Source of the DNA: Paramacrobiotus metropolitanus
Taxonomy: Eukaryota; Tardigrada; Eutardigrada; Parachela; Macrobiotidae
DNA: 64,000 bases
NCBI RefSeq assembly: GCF_019649055.1
Contig: NW_026570225.1
Location: 434,001-498,000, forward strand
Reading direction: 5' to 3'
Position 1 is the first letter of the stretch; each line of letters opens with the position of its first letter. The notes beneath the pieces were generated by a model. It was given only the letters and a program-made list of their open reading frames with translations. It did no database searches and was not told the DNA's origin. Both the position numbers and the translations under genes were made by a program. Below, piece after piece: positions 20,855 through 39,756 of the stretch.

Positions 20855-22088
20855 ATTTCTTATGTGACCTTTACTGACTTTAGGCGCTTGCGCCCGCCAC
20901 GGCGGTACATTGAAATAGCAACCGACCAGATCTGAACTCTGTAACGGTTAATACTTATTCGTTACCATATGAAAATAAATACAAATAGCAACACAATGAT
21001 TATGAGGACCAAAAGTCAGTCAGCCGGCTAAATCGAGTACAACTACCGCAATGATAATATCAGTGAGGTGTTGACACTTTTAATATCAGAACGGGTAGAT
21101 GCCATTGTACTGCACCCCAATTTTATGGAGTAAAATGCCGCAGGCGTACTGACTGATTTATTAATTCCGTTGCGAATTCGTTTTCGAAAAATGGTTACGT
21201 CCCACTCAAACGAGTAATGTATGTGTACTGAATCAGTATGAAATGTATTTAACGAAATATATGTAATGTAAAACTAGTGTCACTGCGATTGCCCTTGCGC
21301 TAACCTGCGGACAGCGCCGATGGGAGCAAATTTAAATGAAATTTTCTCTGTCCTTGCGCCCCTTGGTGCTTATTAATTGATTGTTTTCGAATTTGATGTA
21401 AAATTGTTGGTGGAGAGAGTAATTAATAAAAGTACATCCCGTAGTGCATATGAATAGCCGCGTATATTCTCCTTCCTCTGTATCTAATCTCCTGTATATG
21501 CACTATGATAATCCAGACAGCGACCCTGTATAATAAATAAGATTTGTTTAAAATTTAACATAACCAGCAGTAATTTAACATGTGCATTTAGCATAATTTA
21601 ACATGTGCAACCAGCAGCATCGGCAATAAAAAATACTGAAGCTGCAGCGATTTTTTGTAGATTGCTCTCGTCTTCTACCGTATGGGCATGCAGTGCTAGC
21701 GCATTGCACTTGGTTATACTGCACATGAAAAGACCCTGCATATTGCATGCTGGTTTATTTACTTCGATTGGCAGACAACGCACAGGTAATCCATTGTTGC
21801 CATGTTTAATTTCGTTATTGAGCTCAAACAATGCGTGTAATACTCATAATGAAAAATTGTAATCTGCTGAAATTGCAGAGGTTTAATTAATAATGTTTAC
21901 TTTCATAACATGTTGTATGACAAGAAAACGACGGTGTTGCATTATTACCGGTACCGGTTTCGCACACACAATAACCATCCCAAATCGGCAGTCATATATA
22001 AAGCCTGGCGATGCAGACTAATTTATGCAAAATATCAGCTCATCTCATCATCTAAAGTCGCTCACTAACAACTTCCAGTTTCTTCAAA
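20855..22088. other. Spacer upstream of the secreted low-complexity cluster
   Basis: MACPF 3' UTR and the promoter of the gene at 22089. Overlapping plus and minus frames around 21600-21860 are not supported by composition or splice sites. Confidence 0.4.
21995..22003 (+). promoter_or_regulatory. TATA box of the GSGQYN-repeat gene
   Basis: TATATAAAG sits 86 bp upstream of the ATG at 22089, followed by a short leader. This is a canonical TATA element, and such promoters often drive highly expressed secretory genes. Confidence 0.6.
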
Positions 22089-22622
22089 ATGGCCGCCATC
22101 TCCTCATTGACCGTGTTCCTGCTCTTCGGTACAATTTGTGCCGTATACTCACAGTATTACAACAACAATTACATGAGTGCCCGGCAGTACGGTGGTGGAT
22201 CGGGATCGCAGCAATACGGAAGCAGTGGCGGAAGTGGTCAATACAATGCCGGAGGAAGTGGACAATATAATTCCGGTGGTGGCCAGTACAACGGCGGCGG
22301 CGGAAGCGGCGGATACAACGGTCAAGGGCGGGGCTTTGGCGGCACGGATCTGTATATGCCTGACTATCGCGATGTGGCTCAGCAGTGGATCCGCTACAAT
22401 GGACTTCTGGGTAATCCCAATCCGGGTTGGTACAGTCAGATCTATGGCAGTGGTGGATCGCAGCAGTACTCCGGAAATGGTGGACAGTACAACTCCGGAG
22501 GATCAGGAGGGCAATATAATTCCGGAGGGTCTGGACAGTACAACGCTGGCGGATCGGGGCAGTATAATTCGGGAAGCGGTCAGCGTGGAAACCAGTACGG
22601 TGGAAGCAATGGACGATATTAG
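22089..22622 (+). CDS. Secreted Gly/Ser/Tyr/Asn-rich repeat protein
   Basis: Single exon, 177 aa. Residues 1-20 are a signal peptide (ISSLTVFLLFGTICAVYS). The mature protein has two blocks of GSGQYN[S/A]GG-type repeats, six to seven units on each side of a non-repetitive centre (DLYMPDYRDVAQQWIRYNG). No cysteine remains after the signal peptide. Tyr- and Gly-rich repeats of this kind are typical of extracellular structural proteins such as cuticle, silk or adhesive proteins, but no named family is recognised. Has a close TATA box and is the first of three same-strand secreted low-complexity genes. Confidence 0.8.
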   Translation: MAAISSLTVFLLFGTICAVYSQYYNNNYMSARQYGGGSGSQQYGSSGGSGQYNAGGSGQYNSGGGQYNGGGGSGGYNGQGRGFGGTDLYMPDYRDVAQQWIRYNGLLGNPNPGWYSQIYGSGGSQQYSGNGGQYNSGGSGGQYNSGGSGQYNAGGSGQYNSGSGQRGNQYGGSNGRY

Positions 22623-23595
22623 TTTTGCTAGTGCCTGTCTGCAACTGCTTAATTCTAACAGATTTTTATATGCTGCTTGAGTCGCTGCGCTTTTTTTTAG
22701 TAACTTAAACGGTGAATCTTTATACGATTTACTTTGTTCTTACGTACAAGTTACAGCACGAAAAAAAACATTGGCGACTGTCAGTTTGAACTGGAGTAAA
22801 AAGCAGTGTGAGTTCGTGTTGGATGGTTTTGTTTTGATAACGAGGTGGTGACCATCCCGCATGATGACATTACTTACTATATACAGAGTAGTACCTTTAT
22901 CATTTCATGTTTTAAAATTTAATTGTATGGGAATAGATGTGGCCGTATGATAGTGTTGGTGAACTTGGAAACTTTATTTGCGGATTCGTCTGTCTTTACA
23001 CTCGTATGCAGTACTCGTACTAAATTTAATTCAACACTGCATTAGCCGGTTATCACTTCTTACCTTTATGTATGACTCATAGGGACACTGTCAGACTTCA
23101 CAAACATCCGGCGAAATTACCGGTGCACTTACGTATCGGGTACACAGTCTGTAGGACTATATGGCGAAACAGGCTGGCCTGCCGGCCAGTCACCACTGGG
23201 ATAAGCCCTGCACTTACAGCTTTTTTTGGCTGACACGGCGCTTTTCTCTACCGCAATCATGGAACTGTTTTGTTTTTCTGTATGATAAATCCGCCAAATC
23301 CAAGAAGCCGCAGACATACGCAAACACGACGAGCCTAAAATCATCTGCATCTGCATTTATGCAGCCGGCAAACTACAGTATAAATTCGAACCAAGCAGTA
23401 CTTGGTTAACCATAACAACCTGCTAAACTTACAAAGATTTCCAAACTTTTTATTATAACAATAACATATAATCATATAAAACACTTTAATTTTTTTCTTG
23501 TACGTGATAGTTATTATTCTTTGGCTGTGTAGTATACTTGCCATCGCCTGTCATATTTTAAAGGAATCGCTTTTTAAGTTCCATCGTTATTTAAA
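22623..23595. other. Spacer between low-complexity genes 1 and 2
   Basis: 3' and promoter sequence. A TATAAAT sits near 23380. Short frames at 23129-23409 on both strands overlap each other and have no support. Confidence 0.4.
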
Positions 23596-24309
23596 ATGTA
23601 CTTCCGGTCTTTTATCATAACGCTGCTGACCGTTGTAAATGTCTCCCAAGCGGCGCCGACCGAATCAGACACCGCGACACAGTTTGCCAATCGGACCCGC
23701 AATGCCACACTCCAGTCTAACTATCCGATGCAGTTTCCCGGTGGAACGGTGTTTGATCAGCGCTATCCATTCAACCCCGCATTCAACGTTCTCCCTAACG
23801 GCTTCCCCAACAATAACAACAACAACTGGAACATTCCAAGTCAGCCGGCCGCACCGTATCCCGGCATGCGACCATTTCCGCCGCAGTTCCCAGCTGCTCC
23901 ATACGGCCGTTTCCCAGGCCAGAGTGCGATGGGAATGGGAAATCTCCAGCGACCAAATGCGCCCTACAATCCGATGATTCCCCAGACATTCGCAGCAGGT
24001 TGGTCGAGAATGAGTGGAAATGCGTATCCCGCATCACAGGGTGCGTTTAACGCCAATGGACGGCCGTGGATGGGGAGTGGTGCGCCTGCGATGACCGGGA
24101 ATGGAATGGTACCGCGCGCGCCGGTTGGTGTGACTGCCACGACGGAAATGACCCCCGTTGCAGTGTCCACGGTTGCACCAAACAGCTTTGACAATTCTGC
24201 TAATGCCACAGCGATTAATTCGACAGGGTTTAGTGGCGGAATTTTTGTGGATGGCACGGAGGCGGCGGTAAATGCCGCTGCCATTGTTAATTCCAAAGAT
24301 GCTCCGTAA
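23596..24309 (+). CDS. Secreted Pro/Asn/Phe-rich low-complexity protein
   Basis: Single exon, 237 aa. The N-terminus is a signal peptide (FRSFIITLLTVVNVSQA). The mature protein is disordered in appearance, rich in Pro, Asn, Gly, Phe and Met with short recurring pieces (FPGG, FPNN, PAAPYPG, FPPQFPAAPYGRFPG). It carries N-glycosylation sequons (NRTRNATL, NATAINST). There is no cysteine. The C-terminal 50 residues are Ala/Val/Asn-rich. Unlike its neighbours it has little strict repetition. A structural extracellular matrix or secretion component is likely from composition and neighbourhood only. Confidence 0.75.
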   Translation: MYFRSFIITLLTVVNVSQAAPTESDTATQFANRTRNATLQSNYPMQFPGGTVFDQRYPFNPAFNVLPNGFPNNNNNNWNIPSQPAAPYPGMRPFPPQFPAAPYGRFPGQSAMGMGNLQRPNAPYNPMIPQTFAAGWSRMSGNAYPASQGAFNANGRPWMGSGAPAMTGNGMVPRAPVGVTATTEMTPVAVSTVAPNSFDNSANATAINSTGFSGGIFVDGTEAAVNAAAIVNSKDAP

Positions 24310-24988
24310 ATTACTGTACAACAGTTATTATACAAATATTACTCGCATTACATACTGAATTAATGGCTTTGGTTGGGTAGCAATGATGAAAAGCAATTTT
24401 GCTGTCTGTTCCGTAGTGCTCAGAATTTTGTACCTTAAGAACTTCCGGTTGTTTCATCGTTGTACATGTATTGTCGCTATCGTCAACCAGCGGTCCCGCG
24501 CAGAATGCCCAATATATGTACATCGAATGATTGGGCAAAGTTTATTACATTACAAGTAACAAACAAATAACAATGAATCCAGGAGATGCTCCATTTACGT
24601 ATTTTTAGTACTTAATACAAAGAGAAAATGATTCCATAGATAAAATCACAGCAGTTTGTTGAAATGGAACCGGTTTTGCTGATAGTAAAAGCCAAGTTTA
24701 TAAAGAAAATTCCGCATCGATACAACGACCGTTGTTCAGTCAGGCGACTTTGACGCATCTTCAACGGGACAAAACCCTCTACACAACAGAAATGCCAATG
24801 CAACATTTTTAAAAAAGAAAACTGCAATTCTCAGATGGCCTTTGTTAAACCGGCATATATATCACGGCTTTCTCTACGGATAGCATATTAGCCAGTGGTT
24901 TGGCCGTGTTTGGTAGCAACGAGTCTTTGGAAACTGTTCTCTTTTTAACCTCTTCGGATTTCTTCGTTGGTTAAATAAAGCGGCAACG
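24310..24988. other. Spacer between low-complexity genes 2 and 3
   Basis: 3' flank and promoter of the silk-like gene, with a CATATATAT element near 24855. No other feature. Confidence 0.4.
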
Positions 24989-26422
24989 ATGCTTTCAAGA
25001 GGTTTTATTGCATTTTTAGTGTTATTTTCATCGACTTATTGCCAGCCACCTCCTGGCGGACCTGGCGGCCAAGGTGGCCCGATGGGCGGGCAGTCCGGAG
25101 GCGGCCGACCACCCCAGATGAGCGGGTCAACAGGTGGACAATTCGGCGGGCAAATGGGAGGACCACCCAATATGGGCACTACCGGCGCTCAGGTCACACA
25201 AACAGGAGCCACCAATATGCAAACCAGTGTCGCCGGACGGCCGCCCACCATGAACAGCGGTTTTCCCGGGCAGTCAACAACCGGCCAGGCGCAGTTCGGT
25301 ATGCCGGGTGTGACCTCGTCGGGAAGCGCCGTGAGCAGTCCAACGGGCTCATCTAACGGTTTTCCAGGAATGCCAACGACTTCCACCGGTCAGACATCCA
25401 ACGGGTTTCCTGGAGGCTCGTTTGGTCAAAACAGTAACAGCTTCCAACAACCGCAGTTCGGCTTCCCCTCCCAATCCACTGGCACCGGCACAACCGGTCA
25501 AATAAACACCATGCAGTTTCCAGGTCAGTCTGGTTTTCCTGGAATGCAGGGCCAGCAATTTGGACAAACTTCCGGGCAATCGACTCAGTCGAATACAAAC
25601 ACCATGCCCGGTCAAAGCGGTTTCCAGAACGCCGGTTTTCCGGGAATGCAGGGTCAAACGTTTGGTCAGAACTCCGGTCAGTCGAGTGGTCAGACGAATA
25701 CCATGCAGTTTCCCGGCCAGCCTGGGGGTTTCCAGAACACCGGCCAAACATCCGGATCGCAGTTCACTTCCGGTTTCGGTCCTATGCCACCGGGATTCCC
25801 CAGCAGCAGCAGTATGTCCGGGTCCACCAACCAACAGGGCGGTTTTGTTAATTCCGGGCAGTTTGGTTTTCCGGGTCAGTCTACCGGCACCAACGGGCAA
25901 GCGACCACGATGCAGTTCCCGGGACAGATGGCGAGCAGCGGTCAAAGTGGAGTTTCCGGCCAAAACAGTGGACAGTTTTTCAACTCGGCCAGCGGTGGAA
26001 CGGGACAAATGCAGATGCCAGGATTTCCCGGCAGTGGCAGTCAACAAACACTGACCGGCCAACAGGGTCTCGGTTCCAGCGGCCAAATGCTGGGACAGCT
26101 GTCGGGATTCCCTGGGAGCAGCCAGAGTGGTGGGTTTGTTAATTCTGGATCGCAGGGTACTGCTACGGGACAACCATCCGGTTTTCCAGGTAGCATGCAG
26201 AGCGGATTGACCACTGGTCAGCAAGGTCAGATGCCCTTTACATCGTCTGGTTCGACGAATATGCCGTCCTTTGGCGGGGGATTCCCAGGAGCGACAGGCA
26301 CATCACAGTTCCAGAACAGCGGTCAGACGGGCTTCCAGAATCCTGGTTTCGGCGCAGGAGCGACTACTGGTTCACAGACTTCTTTTAATGGTCCTTCTGT
26401 TATGAGTAGCGGGTTTTCATAA
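24989..26422 (+). CDS. Secreted silk-like Gly/Gln/Ser/Phe-Pro-Gly protein
   Basis: Single exon, 477 aa. Signal peptide GFIAFLVLFSSTYC, then a Pro/Gly opening (QPPPGGPGGQGGPMGGQ). The rest is built from GFPG, QFPGQ, SGQ and NSG units; larger repeats include GFPGMQGQQFGQ/GFPGMQGQTFGQ and three copies of TMQFPGQ. It has essentially no charged residues after the first 100 and no cysteine in the mature part. This is typical of extensible fibre proteins (silk- or elastin-like), though no homologue can be named. Long frames on the opposite strand (e.g. 25349-26224) are shadows of the repeats. AATAAA at 26497-26502 follows a hairpin at 26436. Confidence 0.8.
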   Translation: MLSRGFIAFLVLFSSTYCQPPPGGPGGQGGPMGGQSGGGRPPQMSGSTGGQFGGQMGGPPNMGTTGAQVTQTGATNMQTSVAGRPPTMNSGFPGQSTTGQAQFGMPGVTSSGSAVSSPTGSSNGFPGMPTTSTGQTSNGFPGGSFGQNSNSFQQPQFGFPSQSTGTGTTGQINTMQFPGQSGFPGMQGQQFGQTSGQSTQSNTNTMPGQSGFQNAGFPGMQGQTFGQNSGQSSGQTNTMQFPGQPGGFQNTGQTSGSQFTSGFGPMPPGFPSSSSMSGSTNQQGGFVNSGQFGFPGQSTGTNGQATTMQFPGQMASSGQSGVSGQNSGQFFNSASGGTGQMQMPGFPGSGSQQTLTGQQGLGSSGQMLGQLSGFPGSSQSGGFVNSGSQGTATGQPSGFPGSMQSGLTTGQQGQMPFTSSGSTNMPSFGGGFPGATGTSQFQNSGQTGFQNPGFGAGATTGSQTSFNGPSVMSSGFS

Positions 26423-29085
26423 CCAATCAACATTTCGTACGAGTAATGCTGTGCAGCATACTCGTACGTATTCATTATCGGAGAACTGTGAACAGGAATA
26501 AAGAGTGCAAACGAAATAAAGTGTCACATTACGAATTTTTGCTTGTTTTAGCGCTAGCTCGGTGGGTTTACCGCTAATATAACCATAAGTTACAGAGTGT
26601 ATTATTAGGTGCATTTAATAAAAACCTGCATATTTGATATACCGTACTGTCTCTACAAGCTTAAAATAACGAAGAAAGACAGTATGTAATATGGAAGACG
26701 TAATAGGACTAATAGATGTCTGTACCAGTAAGTATTGTATACGAAGACCGCTTATATTTTCGATATAAATCCGGTATTAATGTGTATTTCGGTGTAAAGC
26801 TTTGGTATATTTACGGTACAATATTACCAAATTGGCACTATAATTATACAGTGAGACCAGCAGAGTAGTTTTTGAATGCTGCATGATTTCTTTTTTTCTG
26901 TGACGCACATCCTAGTAATTAATAGATATTCGCACTTAATTCTTCTTTCACTTATCATTAAAGCTGGAAACTATAAAATCAACGATATCGCATCGGTACC
27001 GTAAAGAACAGTGACCCTTCGCGGTCAGTGTGGTACGTAGACCGGAAATTTTGTGCCTAAGCATTTATAGCTCGCACCGCGCATGTGGCTCAGCCTGCAT
27101 CCCTTCTTTCCTGGAACCACCAGACTCGTACCGTGACAGCCAAAAATACCGGATGGTATGACTTCGGTCCCGTTCAGCCAAGGAAAATCTTGGGTCTGGG
27201 ACATCATCTGCCCAAACACCATGGCCACCCCCTACGTAGTACGTACTGTACATCGCCAAGACGTCCCAGGAAGCAGGCACTGCCGCCGCTATGGCATGCA
27301 CAGACAAAGGAACACCCAAAACATGGCCTTCTTTGCGATAACTTCATTTTTCTCCTCTGGTTTTTGAAACTATGGATACATGGGGGCCTGGGGCAAAGAG
27401 GCTAAACGTAAGATCGGTGGCCTGGGCAAGATGCTTTTTGAATGGACACAAAAAGGCGGTCCACCCAGTTCCTGAAACAGCGAAACAGCGCGTACTGCGT
27501 TATTGCGGGGCAGTGCTGCTTGTGTTTAGGAAGCGTTCTGTATTGACAAGAGGTTGGACGAAATGCATTATGTATTGAGGCGATAGAATCATCGAAATAC
27601 TATTCTAATGCGTGTGTTTGTGTAGCTTCAGTGTTCAGGTGAATAACTCATTAAATTCTTTTAAAGTCTACACAGCATTTGCATATATACGCGCGAGTGT
27701 GGTATTAACTATTATGCATTGACATATACGGCTGTCAGTAATATTCTGATTGACGCTTTTAGCATAATCCTTTTTATTCTCTGTAAACCTTCCAAAATTC
27801 CGCCCATACACTATCTCTTCTTCTCAGTCTGTGCCAGTGTAACTTCCCGTGTTACTGTTTCGCTGCTTTTGCTCATCCCCATCGTTTTAGGTGCCGCCTT
27901 CGTATTTAAATCCCGCGAGCGCTCGCACTCTGTTTGTTGTCGGCACAACAATGCCGTGCAAAAACGTTAAATCCTCATCGCGGAATGAAAGGCCGGTCGG
28001 CCAGTGAAGCGACAGTATGCATATGTATGTACGGTAGCTTAACGTGATAGCGGCATCCGCTTTGCTTTCTTCCCGACGACTGCTGATGTTCGCTGGAGAA
28101 TAGCCAAGTTTCCGCCACAGCGATACACGTCCCGGTCTCAGCTCGGCTCAGTTGAGAACGGATAAAAACGACGGCAGACAGGACAGACGGAGCAGCTGAT
28201 CAGGCCAACGTTTCCTCCCACCGCGGCAACAACGGAGGCTGTTATACGCGTGATATTGCCCGGTTGAAGGAAAATCATATGTCGCTATGCTGACAATGAA
28301 TAGACGCCACTGCGTAATTTACATTCGGCGTATACCCTATACCGTATGTAAATGCTGTACAATTGTACATACACGCTGCGTAATAGTATAAATACACGAA
28401 TCCTGTGTGCGGTCACTCTGATGAAAATGGATTCTGGTTGATCGCTGTGCATCTTGATTAATGATTGGTAACATCATACTTTGTTTTCGTCGCCGGAATC
28501 TCCGGGAATTTTTGTCATGTGCTCGGTATACAGACTACCGGCATTTATTCTCCTTCAGTGATAATTACTGAATCTGCTTGTGCCGCGTGAATGAAATGCA
28601 ACTGTTTTCAAACTTAAACACACGCGCTGCAGGAATTGCTCTACATCCATATATTGTGCCGTTTTTCCGGAAGAATCATCCAGGTGAAAATTCATCTCCA
28701 TGTCATTTTATGGTAATTTCTTCAGCAGCTTAACGGGGCGAGTGAGCGGACATCGGCACGATAAGGTATATTGTTCCCGTTTTCGTCGCTGTGAAATGTG
28801 AGACGCGGATGAATAGTCAGTGCAGCCATAACATCACTTGTATACACCTCATCGACACACGATAAACGCCGTTGAAAATACATTGCGGACTCTTTTCCTT
28901 AATATAGTCAAAGTCCCTTTCCATGCCGTTTGAACAGGGAATTGAAGTGGCATATAAACACGTTTAAGGATGGAAAATAGCGACGATGGGATTATTGAGT
29001 GTGGTGTATTGAGAAGCATAAATGCTTCTTAACAGCCAACATCAAGGGCCAGCGCCGACGTGTGCTTTTGTATCATCGTGTGAAG
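26423..29085. other. 2.7 kb spacer before the esterase gene
   Basis: Contains the 3' UTR of the silk-like gene. At 27060-27330 there is a locally GC-rich block with overlapping frames on both strands and no recognisable product. The stretch from about 27900 to 29000 is also GC-richer than usual spacer and may hold the promoter and untranslated 5' exons of the esterase gene. No gene called. Confidence 0.4.
26436..26468. repeat. 3' UTR hairpin of the silk-like gene
   Basis: CGTACGAGTAATGCTG pairs with CAGCATACTCGTACG across a 2 nt loop, with one bulged base. It begins 14 bp after the stop codon and precedes two AATAAA signals. Could be an mRNA stability element; also an instance of the TACTCGTA motif recurring in this window. 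Confidence 0.6.
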
Positions 29086-36585
<7,500 letters not shown>

Positions 36586-39000
36586 ATGCACCGAAAAAAT
36601 AAATGTACAATTGACCTTGGCGGAGTACCTGACAGTGGATGGCTGAATAACTTTCAACTCTGTTAATTTCGTAACCGATACAAGTTCGAGCTAACTGACT
36701 CGTGAGTAGTGAGTACTTAAAAGATTTTAACGTAATTAATTTTAGTTTTCATAATAAGTTAAAAGGGAGGTGGTGTGCGATATCAACGTAAAGGTTGCGC
36801 AGATACACTTTTAGTACTTACTGTTACGATTAATAATGCTGGACATTATAACAATGCACAATGCTACACCATATCATGCAGAATTATGGAATGCTTGCAA
36901 ATCTATGGAGAGGCACAATACGGGATGATTTCTAAAAACTGCATGCAAGAAACAAGCAGAGCCAGCGGCATCTGTCATAATTTCGTTTTCAGAAATAAAG
37001 TTTTGCCATTAATCTTTGTAATTCAAAAGAAATAGCTCATACTTTTACTTCATACAGATAGATTTTAGACTAATATCTGTATATTTCTACGTCGAAATAC
37101 ATTAGCACAAGTAAGGATAAAACTAATGGTAAGAATAAAATTAAAAATTGCATTCTCGGTAGAGCCAGTACTATATCGTACGAGTGATCGATTGTACAGC
37201 TTAATAAAAAAAATCCGATGCGCGTTGCAGCCGGCGTCCTAATTTTAATTTTTACTGCTCTACCGTAATTAATTGGCTGTAATTTACGTATGCCTACTAC
37301 GCGCCGTTTATTAATTGGCAGTATGCGATAACTATGACGTACTATGCACTTGTAACTACAGACTGTAGTAGGGCTTCAAAATCCATGTTGCATTATTGCC
37401 CGCAAATTAATGATATCACATCCTTATCGACACCGCTACCTATTCGCCCGGTCAGCTGCTGTCAATAAAATGTTGTCAGTACACAAAAGGACGCTTATTG
37501 TTGTTGATCTTACCGATAACTCAGCGATTACCATAAAATCGCCGATATGTCGAAAAGCTTGTGGAACCACTTGTGAGCAAAGAATGACTCAAAACTCTTT
37601 CATAAACATAGTTCTGCGTCAGTCTCGAACAGTCGAGAAGTATGCTCTGATCCGCTTCGTCGTAACATAAATGTTCTGATCTGACGCTTGTCGAACCCAT
37701 AAGCAGCTAAAGCGCATTCCTGTAATTGTGTTTTACTGCTTGCACAGAATCAGTTGCCCTTTAGGTATTCCGGTTAAATATTGTATGGATTTTCTGGTTA
37801 TGAAAATGCATGAAAGGAACTGCGAAAAAGACGACGGCCATTTATGCATGCGCGAAACTACGAAAACGATCTTCAGGTAAGCACAACTACCTGTACCGTA
37901 GCAGAATGTTCTTTTTCTGTAAAAAATCTGTTCATTTTTTGTACTCGTATCAGTCGTATGCATATTCCATTATTCCATTTGCAAGGGAATGCAGCTACCG
38001 CTTGGAACAAAGACCGATTTCTACTACAAAAATTTTGCAGATAGTGTATTAACATAATTTGGCAATGTACGTGTCAGTATAATTAAAATGTGTTATGCAT
38101 TGCACTGGGTACAGTTTTATTTACATGGCTGATGGCATAATAAATTATACTAACATCTGCTACGATGGTGAGGTACGATAAAGGGTGAGGTAGTCAATAC
38201 TATTATATTTATCACAGACAATCAGCATTAATTAATTGTAACGCAAATGCAGTTTGCTCCGTTTTATGTGAAAGGAGCCGGTATATTGTTTTACAGTAAT
38301 TAATTTTGATATGTATGTGTTTGACTTCGCGCGCAGTACGTACTGTTGCTGTTGCTTGATGTCCATCTAATTCGTATTCTGATAATTTATTATAGTATAA
38401 CAGTTTTTGAATATTTTCGCAGTTGTGGTTACGTTTATAATTTGCGAACGCACAATGAAATTAGCTGGAATTTTAGGATACCAAAATAATGAAATCGTAC
38501 TAATTTAAACAATAAACGACTGCGAGCCGCGGACAGCTGATTGTGAATGATGATCATGACTTGTGAGTTGCGCACGCAGGTGCAGTGCGTGCATTCTCCG
38601 CCATCATCAGGTGACGCTTATATTCACAAAATAATTATAATCATTACACTTATAGTGCCTACCGCTGCTTTGCATGCTCACTCACGGCGCAGAGTAGAAT
38701 TAGGAACAACAATGCAAAAAAGTTTTTCTTTAGGTGTATGCTTATTAATTGTGGTCAGTGCATATAGCAGGCACAAGAGTCGTACCATTTACGGATTAGA
38801 ATTCACTAGGTAATCGTAAAAAAGGCCTTCGTTTTGCGGAGAGAACTCAGAGAAGTTTATTTTCTAAGATTTAAGGACGTGTTACCATAATCATAACGAA
38901 CATTATTATTATACAGCAATGTATTACCGATATTGTTGTACGTAGTAAGAATTAGTTTTTATCCAAGTGGTCTGCGTTGGTTAGGTTTTTATCCTCCAAG
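36586..39000. other. Spacer upstream of kinase copy 1
   Basis: No gene supported over 2.4 kb. It includes AT-rich sequence and several TACTCGTA-like motifs (near 37941). A GTTGGTTAG followed by a short leader just before the ATG at 39001 could be a 5' UTR acceptor. Confidence 0.4.
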
Positions 39001-39756
39001 ATGGATAAGCCCCATGATCAGAACATTGTCCCGGTTTTTCGTATTGCCCTGGAAGGAGGCGTCGGAGCTGGAAAAACTGAAATTTCGCGTTGTCTTGAAC
39101 GATACAGACCATTTTGGAACATCAATAAAGAGCCAGTCGAGCGCTGGAGGAGCTGGGGTCCGAGCAAGATTGACTATCTGCAGCGCTTTTATGATAACAA
39201 GTTGGACAGCAAAATCGGACGGGAACTGCAGTTCGTCATCATGGACAGCTATGCGGAGCTATATGCCAGTGAGCCTTCCACAGTTCAGATCCATATTTAC
39301 GAAAGGTCTCCTTTGTCGGCGGCCCGCATCATTTCCGCAGCTAATCACAAGCGGGGCTACACGAGTGCAGACGATCTGCAGGTTATCCAAGAGTATTACG
39401 ACACTGGTGTGCGCTCCGGTTATCTGCCCAAAATGGATGGGACAATCTTTTTGCGCGCACCGCCGAAGCTCTGCCGTCAGCGACGCTTGACTCGCGGTGA
39501 CAATTTGGATGTCAGAGGAAACGTACTGAATCTGGAGTACGAGCAGCACCTGTACGACGCTCACGAAGCCTACTTCAACCCAGATGGTCGATTTCCTCGC
39601 GGTAACACATTGGTTATCGATGAGACCTACGGCGAAATGAGTGTGGAAGAAAAGGTTGAATCCATCATTTCGTTTATCGAATCGAAGCGCTTCTTAAACG
39701 GTACGACTTGTTTGAAAAGTCGCAGGCCGCTGCCTTTTCCCGTTGATGACGAGTAA
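39001..39756 (+). CDS. Deoxynucleoside kinase-like protein, copy 1 (intronless)
   Basis: Single exon, 251 aa. It should phosphorylate deoxynucleosides with ATP for the salvage pathway. Seen: P-loop EGGVGAGKTE (residues about 18-27), KEPVERW (the EP-[V/I]-E substrate/Mg motif), the conserved Gln in RELQFVIMDSY, YERSP (equivalent of the family D/E-R-S motif), and an arginine-rich LID (CRQRRLTRG). The C-terminus FLNGTTCLKSRRPLPFPVDD is shared with copy 2. The protein is distant from vertebrate dCK/dGK/TK2 and insect dNK, and substrate specificity cannot be predicted. Both copies lack introns while most flanking genes have many. Confidence 0.8.
   Translation: MDKPHDQNIVPVFRIALEGGVGAGKTEISRCLERYRPFWNINKEPVERWRSWGPSKIDYLQRFYDNKLDSKIGRELQFVIMDSYAELYASEPSTVQIHIYERSPLSAARIISAANHKRGYTSADDLQVIQEYYDTGVRSGYLPKMDGTIFLRAPPKLCRQRRLTRGDNLDVRGNVLNLEYEQHLYDAHEAYFNPDGRFPRGNTLVIDETYGEMSVEEKVESIISFIESKRFLNGTTCLKSRRPLPFPVDDE

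Noticed and set aside
22084-22680. Long frames on both strands overlapping the GSGQYN gene
   Set aside because: Their His/Arg- or Ala-rich translations are by-products of the Gly-rich repeats in other frames.
25349-26224. 291-codon minus-strand frame opposite the silk-like gene
   Set aside because: It is the antisense shadow of a highly repetitive gene. It has no ATG context, no domain, and the plus strand has a signal peptide and poly(A) signals.
27025-27405. GC-rich block with frames on both strands
   Set aside because: Several overlapping frames with no dominant one, no signal peptide plus domain, and no splice pair. Left as unexplained spacer.
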